This document shows positions 34,995 through 43,103 of a DNA stretch of 64,000 nucleotides, piece after piece. The notes beneath the pieces were generated by a model, which did not search any database, had not been told where the DNA came from, and saw nothing but the letters and a program-made list of their open reading frames with translations. The stretch covers positions 186,001 to 250,000 of the forward strand of contig NZ_CBCSCO010000002.1 in assembly GCF_965138505.1 (NCBI RefSeq), read 5' to 3'. Numbering within the stretch: position 1 is the first letter of the stretch; every line of letters begins with the position of its first letter. The DNA is from Litorimonas haliclonae. Its GTDB lineage: Bacteria; Pseudomonadota; Alphaproteobacteria; Caulobacterales; Maricaulaceae. Both the position numbers and the translations under genes were made by a program.

Positions 34995-35927
34995 TCAACG
35001 GCGTTTTTTCTCCTGAGTATTGACTTCGCTTAAAGCGGTTCTAATGCCAGATTTCCAGTGCGGTAATTTATACGAAAACTGTCGTTCAAACGCACTTGGA
35101 TCCAATGCAGAATAGGCAGGCCTTTGTGCTTTACTTGGAAATTCCGAAGCCGATATAGGCTGAATTTGGACTGCCTTATAATGCTTGTTTGGTGAAGCTT
35201 TGAATATATATTTTGCGTAATCAGCCCAGCTTATGACGGGTCCGTTGTTGCTTACATGGTATATACGATCAATTAAAGAAAATGGCGCCTTAAGTTCGCC
35301 AAGCGATTGCGCGGTTTTGATTACGGCATCGGCTAGGTGTCCGGCATATGTCGGGCGCCCAAATTGATTATCAACAATATTTAAAACTTCTTTTGAAGCT
35401 CCGAGGCTTAATATAGTCGTTAGGAAGTTTTTCCCTGTCCCATCAAATAACCAAGAGGTGCGCAAAACAACACTGTTAGCGGAGCTGTTAACGACGCCGA
35501 TTTCGCCCTCACGCTTTGAGGCCCCATAGATATTAACTGGATTTGTCGGGTGGTCTATTTTGTAAGGCATTTTCGCGTAGCCATCAAAGACGTAGTCTGT
35601 TGAAATATGAACTAATGAAAACCCACGCTTTGCACAGGCTTCGGCGATAACCTTTGGGGCTATTCCGTTTACGGCAAATGCAGTCTTTTGATCCGTTTCA
35701 GCTTTATCGACCGCTGTGTAGGCGGCTGCAATGACAACTGCGTCTGTTGCGTTAGGAAGGCGGGCTATAAACTCCTCGATTTTACCAGGGGAGGACGTTA
35801 GATCAATTAACTCTCGTCCGTAGCAAGTGATGTTGTGACCAAATTCCGAAGCCCGACGGTTTAAAGCTCGCGCGAGTTGGCCTGTTTTTCCAATTACCTG
35901 CAAGTTAAGGTTCACGGAGTTATCCAT
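34995..35927 (-). CDS. rfbD: dTDP-4-dehydrorhamnose reductase
   Basis: RmlD reduces dTDP-4-keto-rhamnose to dTDP-L-rhamnose with NADPH. The 310-residue SDR shows VIGKTGQLARALN at the N-terminus, NAAAYTAVDKAE-like VIAAAYTAVDKAE, HISTDYVFDG, NPVNIYGASKREGE with Tyr and Lys, and VVLRTSWLFDGTGKNF. It completes the rhamnose pathway but lies 26 kb from rfbCBA, as a single minus-strand gene between the GtrA-like gene and fcl. It is not clustered with its partners. Confidence 0.94.
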   Translation of the reverse strand: MDNSVNLNLQVIGKTGQLARALNRRASEFGHNITCYGRELIDLTSSPGKIEEFIARLPNATDAVVIAAAYTAVDKAETDQKTAFAVNGIAPKVIAEACAKRGFSLVHISTDYVFDGYAKMPYKIDHPTNPVNIYGASKREGEIGVVNSSANSVVLRTSWLFDGTGKNFLTTILSLGASKEVLNIVDNQFGRPTYAGHLADAVIKTAQSLGELKAPFSLIDRIYHVSNNGPVISWADYAKYIFKASPNKHYKAVQIQPISASEFPSKAQRPAYSALDPSAFERQFSYKLPHWKSGIRTALSEVNTQEKKRR

Positions 35928-36026
35928 TCCATAAATTAAATCTGAATAATATTAGCATTTGCTTTTTTCCTCTAAATTCTTGTAGTGACTTTGGAGGACA
36001 ACTTAATATTAAAGCGTGTTAACCAC

Positions 36027-36992
36027 TCATCGGCTTCGTAATTGCCCTTCGTTCTTCAAAAACCATTGATAGGTTTGTTCAAGCCCGTTCAAGAGGTTAT
36101 AGTGCGGCGTCCAACCTAATGACTCAAGACGGCTATTATCCATAATTTTTCGGGGAGTTCCGTCCGGTTTGGTTGTGTCGTATTCAATTTGTCCTTGATA
36201 CCCAATAACCTGCATGATGTCTTCCAGTAATGATTTGATCATTATGTCAGACCCCTGACCAATATTGATAAATTGGTCTTCAGAGTAATTTTGCATAAGA
36301 AATACAAGTGCATCCGCACAGTCATCAACATGCATGAATTCGCGGTAAACCTCTCCTGAGCCCCAAAGCGTGACGGAGGCCGCACCTTCATTCTTGGCTT
36401 GATGCACTTTTCGCATTAGCGCCGGAATAACATGGGAGTTCTCTAGGTGAAAATTATCGCCGGGCCCATATAAATTGGTCGGCATAGCAGAAATGTAATC
36501 GCTGCCATATTGTGCCCGATAGGCTTGGGCCATCATGATGCCGGAAATTTTGGCGAGGGCGTACCACTGATTGGTGGGCTCTAGCGGGCCGGTCAGCAGG
36601 GCATCTTCCTTAATAGGTTGAGGGGCCATTTTCGGGTATATGCAAGACGACCCAAGGAAGAGAATTTTTTCTACTTCATTTTTATAAGCCGCGTGGATCA
36701 CATTCGCGGAAATCATCGTATTTAAATAAATGAAATCGGCCGGGTAGGTGCTATTGGCGTGAATGCCTCCGACTTTTGCGGCGGCTAGGAAAATAGCTTC
36801 CGGCTTATTTTGAATCATCCAATTGTTGACTGAAGATTGATCTACGAGATCAACTTCCGATCGCTCTACTGTCAGAATCTCGACATCGCCTTCTTTTTTA
36901 AGGCGCCGAACAATTGCCGAGCCTACCATACCATTATGTCCGCAGACCCAGACACGTTTTCCAGACAATGCATAGGGTAGGGAGTTAATCAT
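36027..36992 (-). CDS. fcl: GDP-L-fucose synthase
   Basis: Fcl/WcaG converts GDP-4-keto-6-deoxymannose to GDP-L-fucose by epimerisation and reduction. The 321 residues match the family. It has the dinucleotide motif GHNGMVGSAIVRRL, AAAKVGGIHANSTYPADFI, GSSCIYPKMAPQPIKEDALLTG (split here by eye), YALAKISG with the catalytic Tyr and Lys, and PTNLYGPGDNF. It overlaps the end of gmd by 8 bases, so the two form one transcription unit. Divergent manC supplies GDP-mannose. Confidence 0.96.
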   Translation of the reverse strand: MINSLPYALSGKRVWVCGHNGMVGSAIVRRLKKEGDVEILTVERSEVDLVDQSSVNNWMIQNKPEAIFLAAAKVGGIHANSTYPADFIYLNTMISANVIHAAYKNEVEKILFLGSSCIYPKMAPQPIKEDALLTGPLEPTNQWYALAKISGIMMAQAYRAQYGSDYISAMPTNLYGPGDNFHLENSHVIPALMRKVHQAKNEGAASVTLWGSGEVYREFMHVDDCADALVFLMQNYSEDQFINIGQGSDIMIKSLLEDIMQVIGYQGQIEYDTTKPDGTPRKIMDNSRLESLGWTPHYNLLNGLEQTYQWFLKNEGQLRSR

Positions 36993-38052
36993 GCCGTTGT
37001 TTTCGGTCTGTCTCAGAGGCCAACAACTCCAAATCGCTCTCCATCATTTCCGAAACTAAGTCCTTGAATTCAGTTGTGTGGGTCCACCCCAATTTTTCTT
37101 TGGCTTTCGTTGGGTCTGCCAAAAGCAGCTCTACTTCTGTTGGACGAAAATAACGTGCGTCAATGCGCGCCAATACGGATCCGGTTTTAGCGTCTTTCCC
37201 GACCTCATCAACGCCTTCGCCTTCCCATTTTATTTTTATACCGATATGGCCAAAGGCGCGTTCTACGAACTCTCTTACGGAATGAGTTTCACCTGTTCCA
37301 AGAACGTAGTCATCTGCCTCGTCTTGTTGTAATATTCGCCACATACCTTCGACATAATCACGAGCGTGTCCCCAGTCGCGTTTAGCATCCAGATTTCCCA
37401 GATAGATAACGTCCTGAATTCCATGATGGATTGCAGCTACTGCGCGTGTGATTTTGCGCGTGACAAATGTTTCGCCGCGGAGCGGGCTTTCATGGTTGAA
37501 CAGAATGCCGTTGGAAGCATGGAGACCATAAGCCTCCCGGTAATTGACCGTCATCCAATAAGCATAGAGTTTCGCGGCCGCGTAGGGGCTTCTGGGATAA
37601 AAAGAGGTCGTCTCTGATTGCGGAGCTTCTTGCGCTTTGCCGTAAAGTTCTGACGTAGAAGCCTGATAGAAACGCGTTTTCTTTTCCAGTCCTAAGATAC
37701 GAATAGCTTCTAATAGTCTGAGAACCCCCAGTGCGTCTGAATTGGCGGTATATTCCGGGGTTTCGAAACTCACCTGAACATGCGACTGCGCTCCCAGATT
37801 ATAAATTTCATCCGGTTGTGTTTGCTGTAAAATCCGGATGATATTTGTCGAATCCGTTAGATCCCCATAGTGAAGAAAAAACTTTGCGTCAGGATCGTGG
37901 GGATCAACATAGAGGTGATCGATTCTAGAGGTGTTAAAGGAGGACGACCGCCTCTTAATTCCGTGGACGATGTAACCCTTCGACAGAAGTAATTCGGCAA
38001 GATAGGCGCCGTCCTGACCTGTCACCCCCGTTATTAATGCTGTTTTGGACAT
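36985..38052 (-). CDS. gmd: GDP-mannose 4,6-dehydratase
   Basis: Gmd makes GDP-4-keto-6-deoxymannose from GDP-mannose. The start is taken at ATG 38052, giving a 355-residue protein beginning MSKTALITGVTGQDGAYLAE; an in-frame upstream ATG at 38115 would add 21 residues that do not fit the family. Other marks are IKRRSSSFNTSRIDHLY, NLGAQSHVQVSFETPEYTA, SELYGKAQEAPQSE, YAAAKLYAYWM with Tyr and Lys, and RDWGHARDYVEGMW. It is followed by fcl with an 8-base overlap. Confidence 0.97.
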   Translation of the reverse strand: MSKTALITGVTGQDGAYLAELLLSKGYIVHGIKRRSSSFNTSRIDHLYVDPHDPDAKFFLHYGDLTDSTNIIRILQQTQPDEIYNLGAQSHVQVSFETPEYTANSDALGVLRLLEAIRILGLEKKTRFYQASTSELYGKAQEAPQSETTSFYPRSPYAAAKLYAYWMTVNYREAYGLHASNGILFNHESPLRGETFVTRKITRAVAAIHHGIQDVIYLGNLDAKRDWGHARDYVEGMWRILQQDEADDYVLGTGETHSVREFVERAFGHIGIKIKWEGEGVDEVGKDAKTGSVLARIDARYFRPTEVELLLADPTKAKEKLGWTHTTEFKDLVSEMMESDLELLASETDRKQRHD

Positions 38053-38188
38053 AATAAAATCTTCACCAAACCCGATTACCTTACAGTGAATAGAGTTTTG
38101 GCTAATCTTTAACAAGATAAGTCTTTCACCCCATTACGGGATTGATCCAGGCTTTGAGGGTTAAAATATACTGTGGGGAGCGAGTGAA

Positions 38189-39238
38189 ATGAGCATTTCA
38201 GCCGTAATTTTGTGCGGAGGGTCAGGGTCTCGTTTATGGCCAATCTCGCACGATATGAAACCGAAGCAGTTTCTAACTTTATTAGGCGAGCATAGCATGC
38301 TGCAGCAAACCGTCGCTCGTGTTCAACATCCGCTGTTCGATCCAAAAACCATTTTTATCACAGCGTCCTCTCAAAGTGAGATGATTGGCGAAAAAATGGC
38401 TCGCCAAGACCATGTGATTATAGGCGAGCCTTGCCGCCGAAATACGGCAGCGGCGGCCGTGGCTGCAGCTCTATATGTTGCAGAAAATAATCCGGATAAC
38501 GACCTCATGCTATTAGTGCCTGCGGACCACGTTATCACCTCACCCGCCGCATTTCACGAGGCAGTATCTCAAGCGAAAGCGGCTGCAGAGCGCGGATATA
38601 TTGTCACGTTTGGGATACACCCAGAAACGCCAGAAACGGGATACGGGTACATCAAACGCGGTGAGACTATTGCCAAAGGCATCTATAAAATTTCGGAGTT
38701 TAAGGAAAAGCCGGATGAGAAAACGGCTCGCAAATATTGCGAGAGCGGGGAGTTTGATTGGAACAGTGGCATTTTCCTATTTTCTGCAAAGAAGTTTCTA
38801 GCAGAGATAGGCCGTTTCGAACCGGAAATCCTAAAAGCGGTCAAAAGTTCATATGAATCCGCAGAACGGATCGGGAATTTAGTCGCACTTGATGAAGAAA
38901 ATTTTGGCGCGTCTCCCTCCAATTCTATTGACTATGCGGTTATGGAGCGAACTGACCAAGCCGCTGTATTGCCTTGTGATTTTGGGTGGAGCGATTTGGG
39001 AAGTTATCGCTCCCTTTATGATATTCGGACTAAGCTTAAGGCGCCCTGCCACCCCGCCGATGCTGAACTGTTAAATTCCAAAGACTGCCTTGTGGTGTCA
39101 GACGGGCCGCAGGTCAATATTGTCGGGCTGGACAATATTGGCGTCATTGTCGATCAGGGCCGCGTTCTGGTTCTTAATCTCGACGCGTCTCAGGACGTCA
39201 AACAGATTGCAGATATTCATAAAAAAAGCCCGGCTTAA
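38189..39238 (+). CDS. manC: Mannose-1-phosphate guanylyltransferase
   Basis: This 349-residue enzyme makes GDP-mannose from mannose-1-phosphate and GTP. It has the N-terminal loop LCGGSGSRLWPIS, KPKQFLTLLGEHSMLQQT, PADHVI with the metal ligand, ETGYGYIKRG, EFKEKPDEKTA and WNSGIFLFSAKKFL. It is the short form and lacks the C-terminal phosphomannose isomerase domain of bifunctional ManC. It is divergent from gmd-fcl. Its last codons and stop lie inside the terminator of the convergent trcR gene. No phosphomannomutase or isomerase gene is in the window. Confidence 0.94.
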   Translation: MSISAVILCGGSGSRLWPISHDMKPKQFLTLLGEHSMLQQTVARVQHPLFDPKTIFITASSQSEMIGEKMARQDHVIIGEPCRRNTAAAAVAAALYVAENNPDNDLMLLVPADHVITSPAAFHEAVSQAKAAAERGYIVTFGIHPETPETGYGYIKRGETIAKGIYKISEFKEKPDEKTARKYCESGEFDWNSGIFLFSAKKFLAEIGRFEPEILKAVKSSYESAERIGNLVALDEENFGASPSNSIDYAVMERTDQAAVLPCDFGWSDLGSYRSLYDIRTKLKAPCHPADAELLNSKDCLVVSDGPQVNIVGLDNIGVIVDQGRVLVLNLDASQDVKQIADIHKKSPA

Positions 39239-39247
39239 ACCGGGCTT
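39219..39247 (-). terminator. Intrinsic terminator of trcR, overlapping the manC stop
   Basis: AAGCCCGG (39226-39233) pairs with CCGGGCTT (39240-39247). On the minus strand the stem is followed by seven T residues, which fits termination of trcR. On the plus strand no T run follows. The manC stop TAA (39236-39238) lies in the loop. Confidence 0.85.
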
Positions 39248-39270
39248 AATACGAAATTTGAAAACAGTGT

Positions 39271-39930
39271 TTAGTTTTCAGAAGGTTTAAAAAGGCTCTC
39301 AAGCGTGTGCTCGACTTTTGGCTTCTCGCTCGGAAGCGGGGCCGGCTCAACCGGGGTTAATGTCTCTCCGCCTTCTTCCGCGTTTGCAGCGTCTTCTTTG
39401 GCCTTTTTCTCGGCCGCTTTCTTCACAATCGCGTCGAGGTCAATCTGGCTACACAGGCCGAGGGATACCGGATCCGTGGGGTTGATTGTGTTTATCTTCC
39501 AATGTGACCGGTCACGGATGGATTTAATCGTCGGCTTGGTTGTGCCGATAAGCTTGGAAATTTGAGCGTCAGACACTTCGGGGTGATAACGAACGAGCCA
39601 AGCGATGGCGTCAGGGCGATCCTGACGACGTGAAAGCGGTGTATAGCGAGGGCCTTTTTTCTTCTTGGTTGGCTGCAATTCATCCGAGTCGAACTTGTTC
39701 GGTTTCATTTCGTAATCGGAATCTTTTTCGGCTTTCTCGATTTCTTCGCGGTTGATTTGACCGTTCGCAATCGGGTCAGCGCCGCGAATGCCGGCGGCGA
39801 CATCTCCATCTGCAATTCCTTCGACTTCTAAGATGTGAAGGTCGCAAAACTCGCTGATCTGTTTGAAGGTCAAACCTGTATTGTCGATCAGCCAGACGGC
39901 AGTTGCTTTAGGCATTAAAATTTGTGTCAT
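39271..39930 (-). CDS. trcR: TrcR-type cell cycle transcriptional regulator (DUF1013)
   Basis: A 219-residue protein of the DUF1013 family, called TrcR in alphaproteobacteria. It begins MPKATAVWLIDNTGLTFKQIS, typical of the family. A central helix-turn-helix is suggested by RPDAIAWLVRYHPEVSDAQISKLIGTTKPTIKSIRDR (described in two pieces), after a basic KKKKGPRYTPLSRRQ segment. The C-terminal ~60 residues are Glu/Ala/Pro-rich and probably disordered. It is conserved across alphaproteobacteria, and its regulon here is unknown. It sits between manC (convergent) and the DUF1192-rcdA genes (divergent). A terminator-like hairpin lies in its 5' leader. Confidence 0.85.
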   Translation of the reverse strand: MTQILMPKATAVWLIDNTGLTFKQISEFCDLHILEVEGIADGDVAAGIRGADPIANGQINREEIEKAEKDSDYEMKPNKFDSDELQPTKKKKGPRYTPLSRRQDRPDAIAWLVRYHPEVSDAQISKLIGTTKPTIKSIRDRSHWKINTINPTDPVSLGLCSQIDLDAIVKKAAEKKAKEDAANAEEGGETLTPVEPAPLPSEKPKVEHTLESLFKPSEN

Positions 39931-39956
39931 AACGAGCCTCGTTTGAAAACAGCCAT

Positions 39957-39980
39957 TAAAAAAACCCCGCTCGGCGGGGT
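39957..39980 (-). terminator. Intrinsic terminator-like hairpin in the trcR leader
   Basis: ACCCCGC (39964-39970) pairs with GCGGGGT (39974-39980) around a TCG loop. Read on the minus strand it is followed by a run of T (39963-39957), the layout of an intrinsic terminator. It lies 27-50 bases upstream of the trcR ATG and no minus-strand gene precedes it. It may be an attenuator of trcR or may block antisense transcription. Confidence 0.7.
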
Positions 39981-40076
39981 CGTTTCGTTCGATTTTGGAC
40001 TTTTCCCGCTTTCGAACACCCCTTTACATAGGCTATTACGGTTAAAATGCAAGCCATTAGGAAAGTCGGGACTGCC

Positions 40077-40268
40077 ATGGATGAGAATGACGTACTGCGC
40101 CAAATCGGAACAATCACACTTGGCGAGGACCTTTACGGCCTTTCGCGGGACGAATTGAAGGCGCGGATTGAGGCGCTTGAGGTGGAAAAGTCCCGCGTAA
40201 AAAAGGAACTCGAGAAAAAGCAGAGCGAGCGTAGCGCGGCAGATACGCTGTTTGGCCCTAAACCCTAG
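40077..40268 (+). CDS. DUF1192 family small protein
   Basis: A 63-residue protein starting at ATG 40077, MDENDVLRQIGTITLGEDL; a longer frame from 40047 would add ten residues that do not fit. AGGAAAG about 12 bases upstream may serve as a weak ribosome-binding site. The segment LSRDELKARIEALEVEKSRVKKE predicts a coiled-coil helix. This matches the DUF1192 family, small coiled-coil proteins restricted to alphaproteobacteria and often next to rcdA-type genes. The function is unknown. It is 110 bases upstream of rcdA. Confidence 0.8.
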   Translation: MDENDVLRQIGTITLGEDLYGLSRDELKARIEALEVEKSRVKKELEKKQSERSAADTLFGPKP

Positions 40269-40378
40269 TCCTAATCATGACAATTTCATTACTTTTTTAC
40301 CGTTAGGCGACTGGCCTTGGCGTGGGGCTTGCAAACTTAATCTCAAAGCTTACACCTTGTGCTGAAAAAAGAGATTCT

Positions 40379-40957
40379 ATGACCGCCGGACAGTCCCAAG
40401 ACATATCTAAACTATCACCTAGGCAGCCCATTGCGCTAGATACACTCACCCCGCAGGCCGAGGCGCGCCTGATGGAATTTACCCGTTCCGAACTTTTCGC
40501 CAAAACTTTTCGCGAAGGCATGGATATGGTGGAAGAGACGGCCGCTTACCTCGACGGGCCGGGCCGACATGATTCCAAGAAATTGGGGCGGGACGACGCT
40601 CTGACCTATGCCAGTCAGTCCATGCGGCTGACAACGCGGTTAATGCAGGTTGCCAGCTGGTTGCTCGTCCAGAGAGCCCTTAAGGAAGACGAAATGGGAT
40701 TGAGCGAAGCCCGGGCGGAAAAATACCGTCTCGTGCCGGAAACCAAGTCGGAGGACGATGTAAGCTTTTCAGAGCTGGCACAAGCCGCCTATACGCTTCC
40801 GTCTCGGCTTCTCGACCTGCTCGCGAGGTCGGAGGCGCTTTATGAAAGGATTACCCGCTTGGACCGCTCCCTCTACGGAACAATTGCGGCGCAGCAAGGC
40901 AATACGGTAGCTGACCAGCTCAACCGCTTGGAAGCGGCCTTTGGTCAAAACAGCTAA
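40379..40957 (+). CDS. rcdA: RcdA-type protein, regulator of CtrA degradation (DUF1465)
   Basis: This 192-residue protein belongs to DUF1465, the family of RcdA, which in Caulobacter works with CpdR and PopA to deliver CtrA to ClpXP at the pole. Conserved segments are FAKTFREGMDMVEETAAYLDGPGR, DALTYASQSMRLTTRLMQVASWLL and a tail of helices. The fold is a three-helix bundle. The ATG at 40379 is chosen; the frame extends to 40322 but those 19 residues are not family-like. It ends 24 bases before a bidirectional terminator. Its presence with sciP and trcR in one window is notable. Confidence 0.85.
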   Translation: MTAGQSQDISKLSPRQPIALDTLTPQAEARLMEFTRSELFAKTFREGMDMVEETAAYLDGPGRHDSKKLGRDDALTYASQSMRLTTRLMQVASWLLVQRALKEDEMGLSEARAEKYRLVPETKSEDDVSFSELAQAAYTLPSRLLDLLARSEALYERITRLDRSLYGTIAAQQGNTVADQLNRLEAAFGQNS

Positions 40958-40980
40958 GCCATAAATTTGAATCAATAAAA

Positions 40981-41005
40981 AAGGCTCCCAGTGGGAGCCT
41001 TTTTC
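40981..41005. terminator. Bidirectional intrinsic terminator between rcdA and rpmE
   Basis: AAGGCTCCC (40981-40989) pairs with GGGAGCCTT (40993-41001). Five T residues follow on the plus strand and an A run precedes it, so both convergent genes can use it. Confidence 0.88.
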
Positions 41006-41026
41006 GTATTCGGATTGCGATTTGGC

Positions 41027-41248
41027 TTAGACGCCAAATCCAGCAAATTTGTCTTTGAAGCGGGAAACGCGTCCGCCGCGATCCATCAACTTTGCATCTC
41101 CGCCGGTCCAGGCAGGGTGAGTTTTAGAATCGATATCCAGCGCGAGAACGTCGCCTTCTTTGCCCCATGTAGAGCGTGTTTCATATGTTGAGCCGTCAAC
41201 CATTTTGACGGTAATCATGTGATAGTCAGGATGAGTATCTTTTTTCAT
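41027..41248 (-). CDS. rpmE: 50S ribosomal protein L31
   Basis: bL31 is a component of the large ribosomal subunit that bridges to the 30S head. The 73-residue protein begins MKKDTHPDYHMITVKMVDG and has the TYETRSTWGKEGD and THPAWTGGDAKLMDRGGRVS segments of alphaproteobacterial L31. It has none of the Cys residues that bind zinc in the C+ form, so it is the zinc-independent form. An AAGGAG ribosome-binding site precedes the start. Confidence 0.97.
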   Translation of the reverse strand: MKKDTHPDYHMITVKMVDGSTYETRSTWGKEGDVLALDIDSKTHPAWTGGDAKLMDRGGRVSRFKDKFAGFGV

Positions 41249-41340
41249 TGTCTGGCTCCTTGGCCTCTGGTCACGGGTTTACGTTATTGGGTCCCCCGCT
41301 CGGAGCGCGCGATATAGGCGAGGCGCCGCTTTTCGTCAAG

Positions 41341-42192
41341 TTAGCCGTTCACGATATCCCGAAACGCTTTTAATTTCGTCAAAAGCGGGCGGGCTTCGCT
41401 GATGGGCAAGCAGCTCGGCGCATCGCAAAGCGCGGCGTCGGGGGCCGTATGGAATTCCAGAAATACGCCGTCTGCACCCGCGGCGACCGCTGATTTCGCT
41501 ACTATGGCTACGCCGTCGCGCCGCCCGCCAGTGGAGGCGCCGCCCGTTCGAGGGTCGGCTCCGGGAAGCTGAACGGCATGGGTTGCGTCAATCGTCACCG
41601 GCACGTCGAGCTTTTGCATTTCGGGAATAGCCAGAGGGTCGACGATCAGATTGTTATATCCAAAGCTGACGCCCCGTTCGCACATGATGATGGCGTCCGC
41701 GTCATAGGTTTCGCGGATTTTCGAGATCACATTTTTGCTGTCCCAAGGCGCAAGGAACTGGGCTTTTTTTACATGCAAGACGCTGCCGGTTGTTTTTGCA
41801 GCTTCGGCCATAGTCGTAACCAGATCCGTCTGGCGGCAAAGAAAGGCCGGAACCTGAATGATTTCGGCAACTGAGGCCACGGGCAGGGCTTGTTCCACTT
41901 CATGCACGTCGGTGCAGATTGGCACGTTCAGCTCTGCTTTGATCGCCGTGAGCATTTCCAAGCCTTTTTCCAGGCCCGGCCCGCGGAAGGATCTGATGGA
42001 AGAGCGGTTCGCCTTATCAAAGCTCGCTTTGAACACATAAGGCAGGCCCAAATCAGCGCAAATGGATTTCAGCTCCCGCCCAATCGTCAGCGATTCTTCG
42101 AGGCTCTCCAATACATTACATCCCGCAATCACGGCCAGAGGTAGGCCAGAGCCGATAGACCAGTCCGAAGATTTTGGGGAAACCTTTGACAT
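41341..42192 (-). CDS. kdsA: 3-deoxy-8-phosphooctulonate (KDO-8-P) synthase
   Basis: KdsA condenses arabinose-5-phosphate and PEP to KDO-8-phosphate for the lipopolysaccharide core. Starting at ATG 42192 the protein is 283 residues, the usual length. A frame reaching 42369 would add 59 atypical residues that overlap suhB. Family marks are VIAGCNVLESLEESLTIG, FKASFDKANRSSIRSFRGPG, DVHEVEQ, QVPAFLCRQTDL, VKKAQFLAPWD and EFHTAPDAALCDAPS. It begins 11 bases after the suhB stop, so the two are likely co-transcribed. Other KDO genes are not in the window. Confidence 0.95.
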   Translation of the reverse strand: MSKVSPKSSDWSIGSGLPLAVIAGCNVLESLEESLTIGRELKSICADLGLPYVFKASFDKANRSSIRSFRGPGLEKGLEMLTAIKAELNVPICTDVHEVEQALPVASVAEIIQVPAFLCRQTDLVTTMAEAAKTTGSVLHVKKAQFLAPWDSKNVISKIRETYDADAIIMCERGVSFGYNNLIVDPLAIPEMQKLDVPVTIDATHAVQLPGADPRTGGASTGGRRDGVAIVAKSAVAAGADGVFLEFHTAPDAALCDAPSCLPISEARPLLTKLKAFRDIVNG

Positions 42193-42203
42193 AGGGTGAT
42201 CCT

Positions 42204-43022
42204 TTAGCCAACACGCTCTTTTAGCGGCGCCATCAGAGCGGCGTTTGTGCAAATAATATTGCCCGTCTCTACGACATTTCCGCCAGATAGGCTTTCGACT
42301 TGGCATCCGGCTTCTCGCGCAATCAGAACGCCTGCAGCGATATCCCAAGGCGCAAGGCCCCGTTCCCAAAACCCGTCATATCGGCCCGCCGCCGTCCAAG
42401 CGAGATCAAGCGCGGCAGAGCCAAGGCGCCTAACACCGGCGCTGTGACCCATAACTTGGTGGAGTTCTTTCAAAAATTTGGCGTGTCCCGGACGGCCCAA
42501 AAAGGGTATGCCGGTTGAGAAGAGCGAGTCCTGAAAAATGTCCCGTTGTGAGGGCCGAAGGCGGCGATCTCCCCCGCCCCGCGTGCCGTCATTTATGAAG
42601 GCGCCTTTGCCTTTTTCAGCAAAAAACATTTCGTCCGTAATAGGATTATAGATGAGTCCGGCCACGATTTCGCGTGGCTCTCCGTCAATTTCGCGTTCCA
42701 GCGCAATTGAAATAGCAAAGTGAGGAATGCCGTGAAGATAATTCGTGGTGCCGTCTAGCGGATCGACAATAAAGCGATGTGTCTTGTCAGAGCCTTCAAT
42801 TTCTCCGCCTTCTTCAAGCAAAAAGCCATAGCCTGGACGGTCGCGTTGTAGGTTTTCTACAATGACCTCTTCGGCCTTTTTATCGGCGCGCGAAACAAAA
42901 TCCGCTGGGCCTTTCCGGGCCACCTGCAAATGTTCGACTTCATTGAAATCACGTATCAAACCGCGCGACGCTTTACGCGCCGCCATTTGCATCACGGTCA
43001 TTATGGCAGAAAGGTTCGCCAT
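42204..43022 (-). CDS. suhB: Inositol monophosphatase family protein SuhB
   Basis: A 272-residue magnesium-dependent phosphatase. The metal site residues lie in LLEEGGEIEGSDK and IVDPLDGTTNYLHGIPHFAISI (two motif segments), with WERGLAPWDIAAGVLIAREAG at the end, the signature of the inositol monophosphatase family. In Enterobacteria SuhB also binds the transcription antitermination complex. It is 81 bases downstream of efp and 11 bases upstream of kdsA. The physiological substrate here is not evident. Confidence 0.93.
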   Translation of the reverse strand: MANLSAIMTVMQMAARKASRGLIRDFNEVEHLQVARKGPADFVSRADKKAEEVIVENLQRDRPGYGFLLEEGGEIEGSDKTHRFIVDPLDGTTNYLHGIPHFAISIALEREIDGEPREIVAGLIYNPITDEMFFAEKGKGAFINDGTRGGGDRRLRPSQRDIFQDSLFSTGIPFLGRPGHAKFLKELHQVMGHSAGVRRLGSAALDLAWTAAGRYDGFWERGLAPWDIAAGVLIAREAGCQVESLSGGNVVETGNIICTNAALMAPLKERVG

Positions 43023-43103
43023 CGGGCTCTCCGTAAATTTTTAAATATTGTGCCGAACAGCTTTCTGAAATCTTCAGATATAGGAGCGATCCGGCAGAGT
43101 GTT

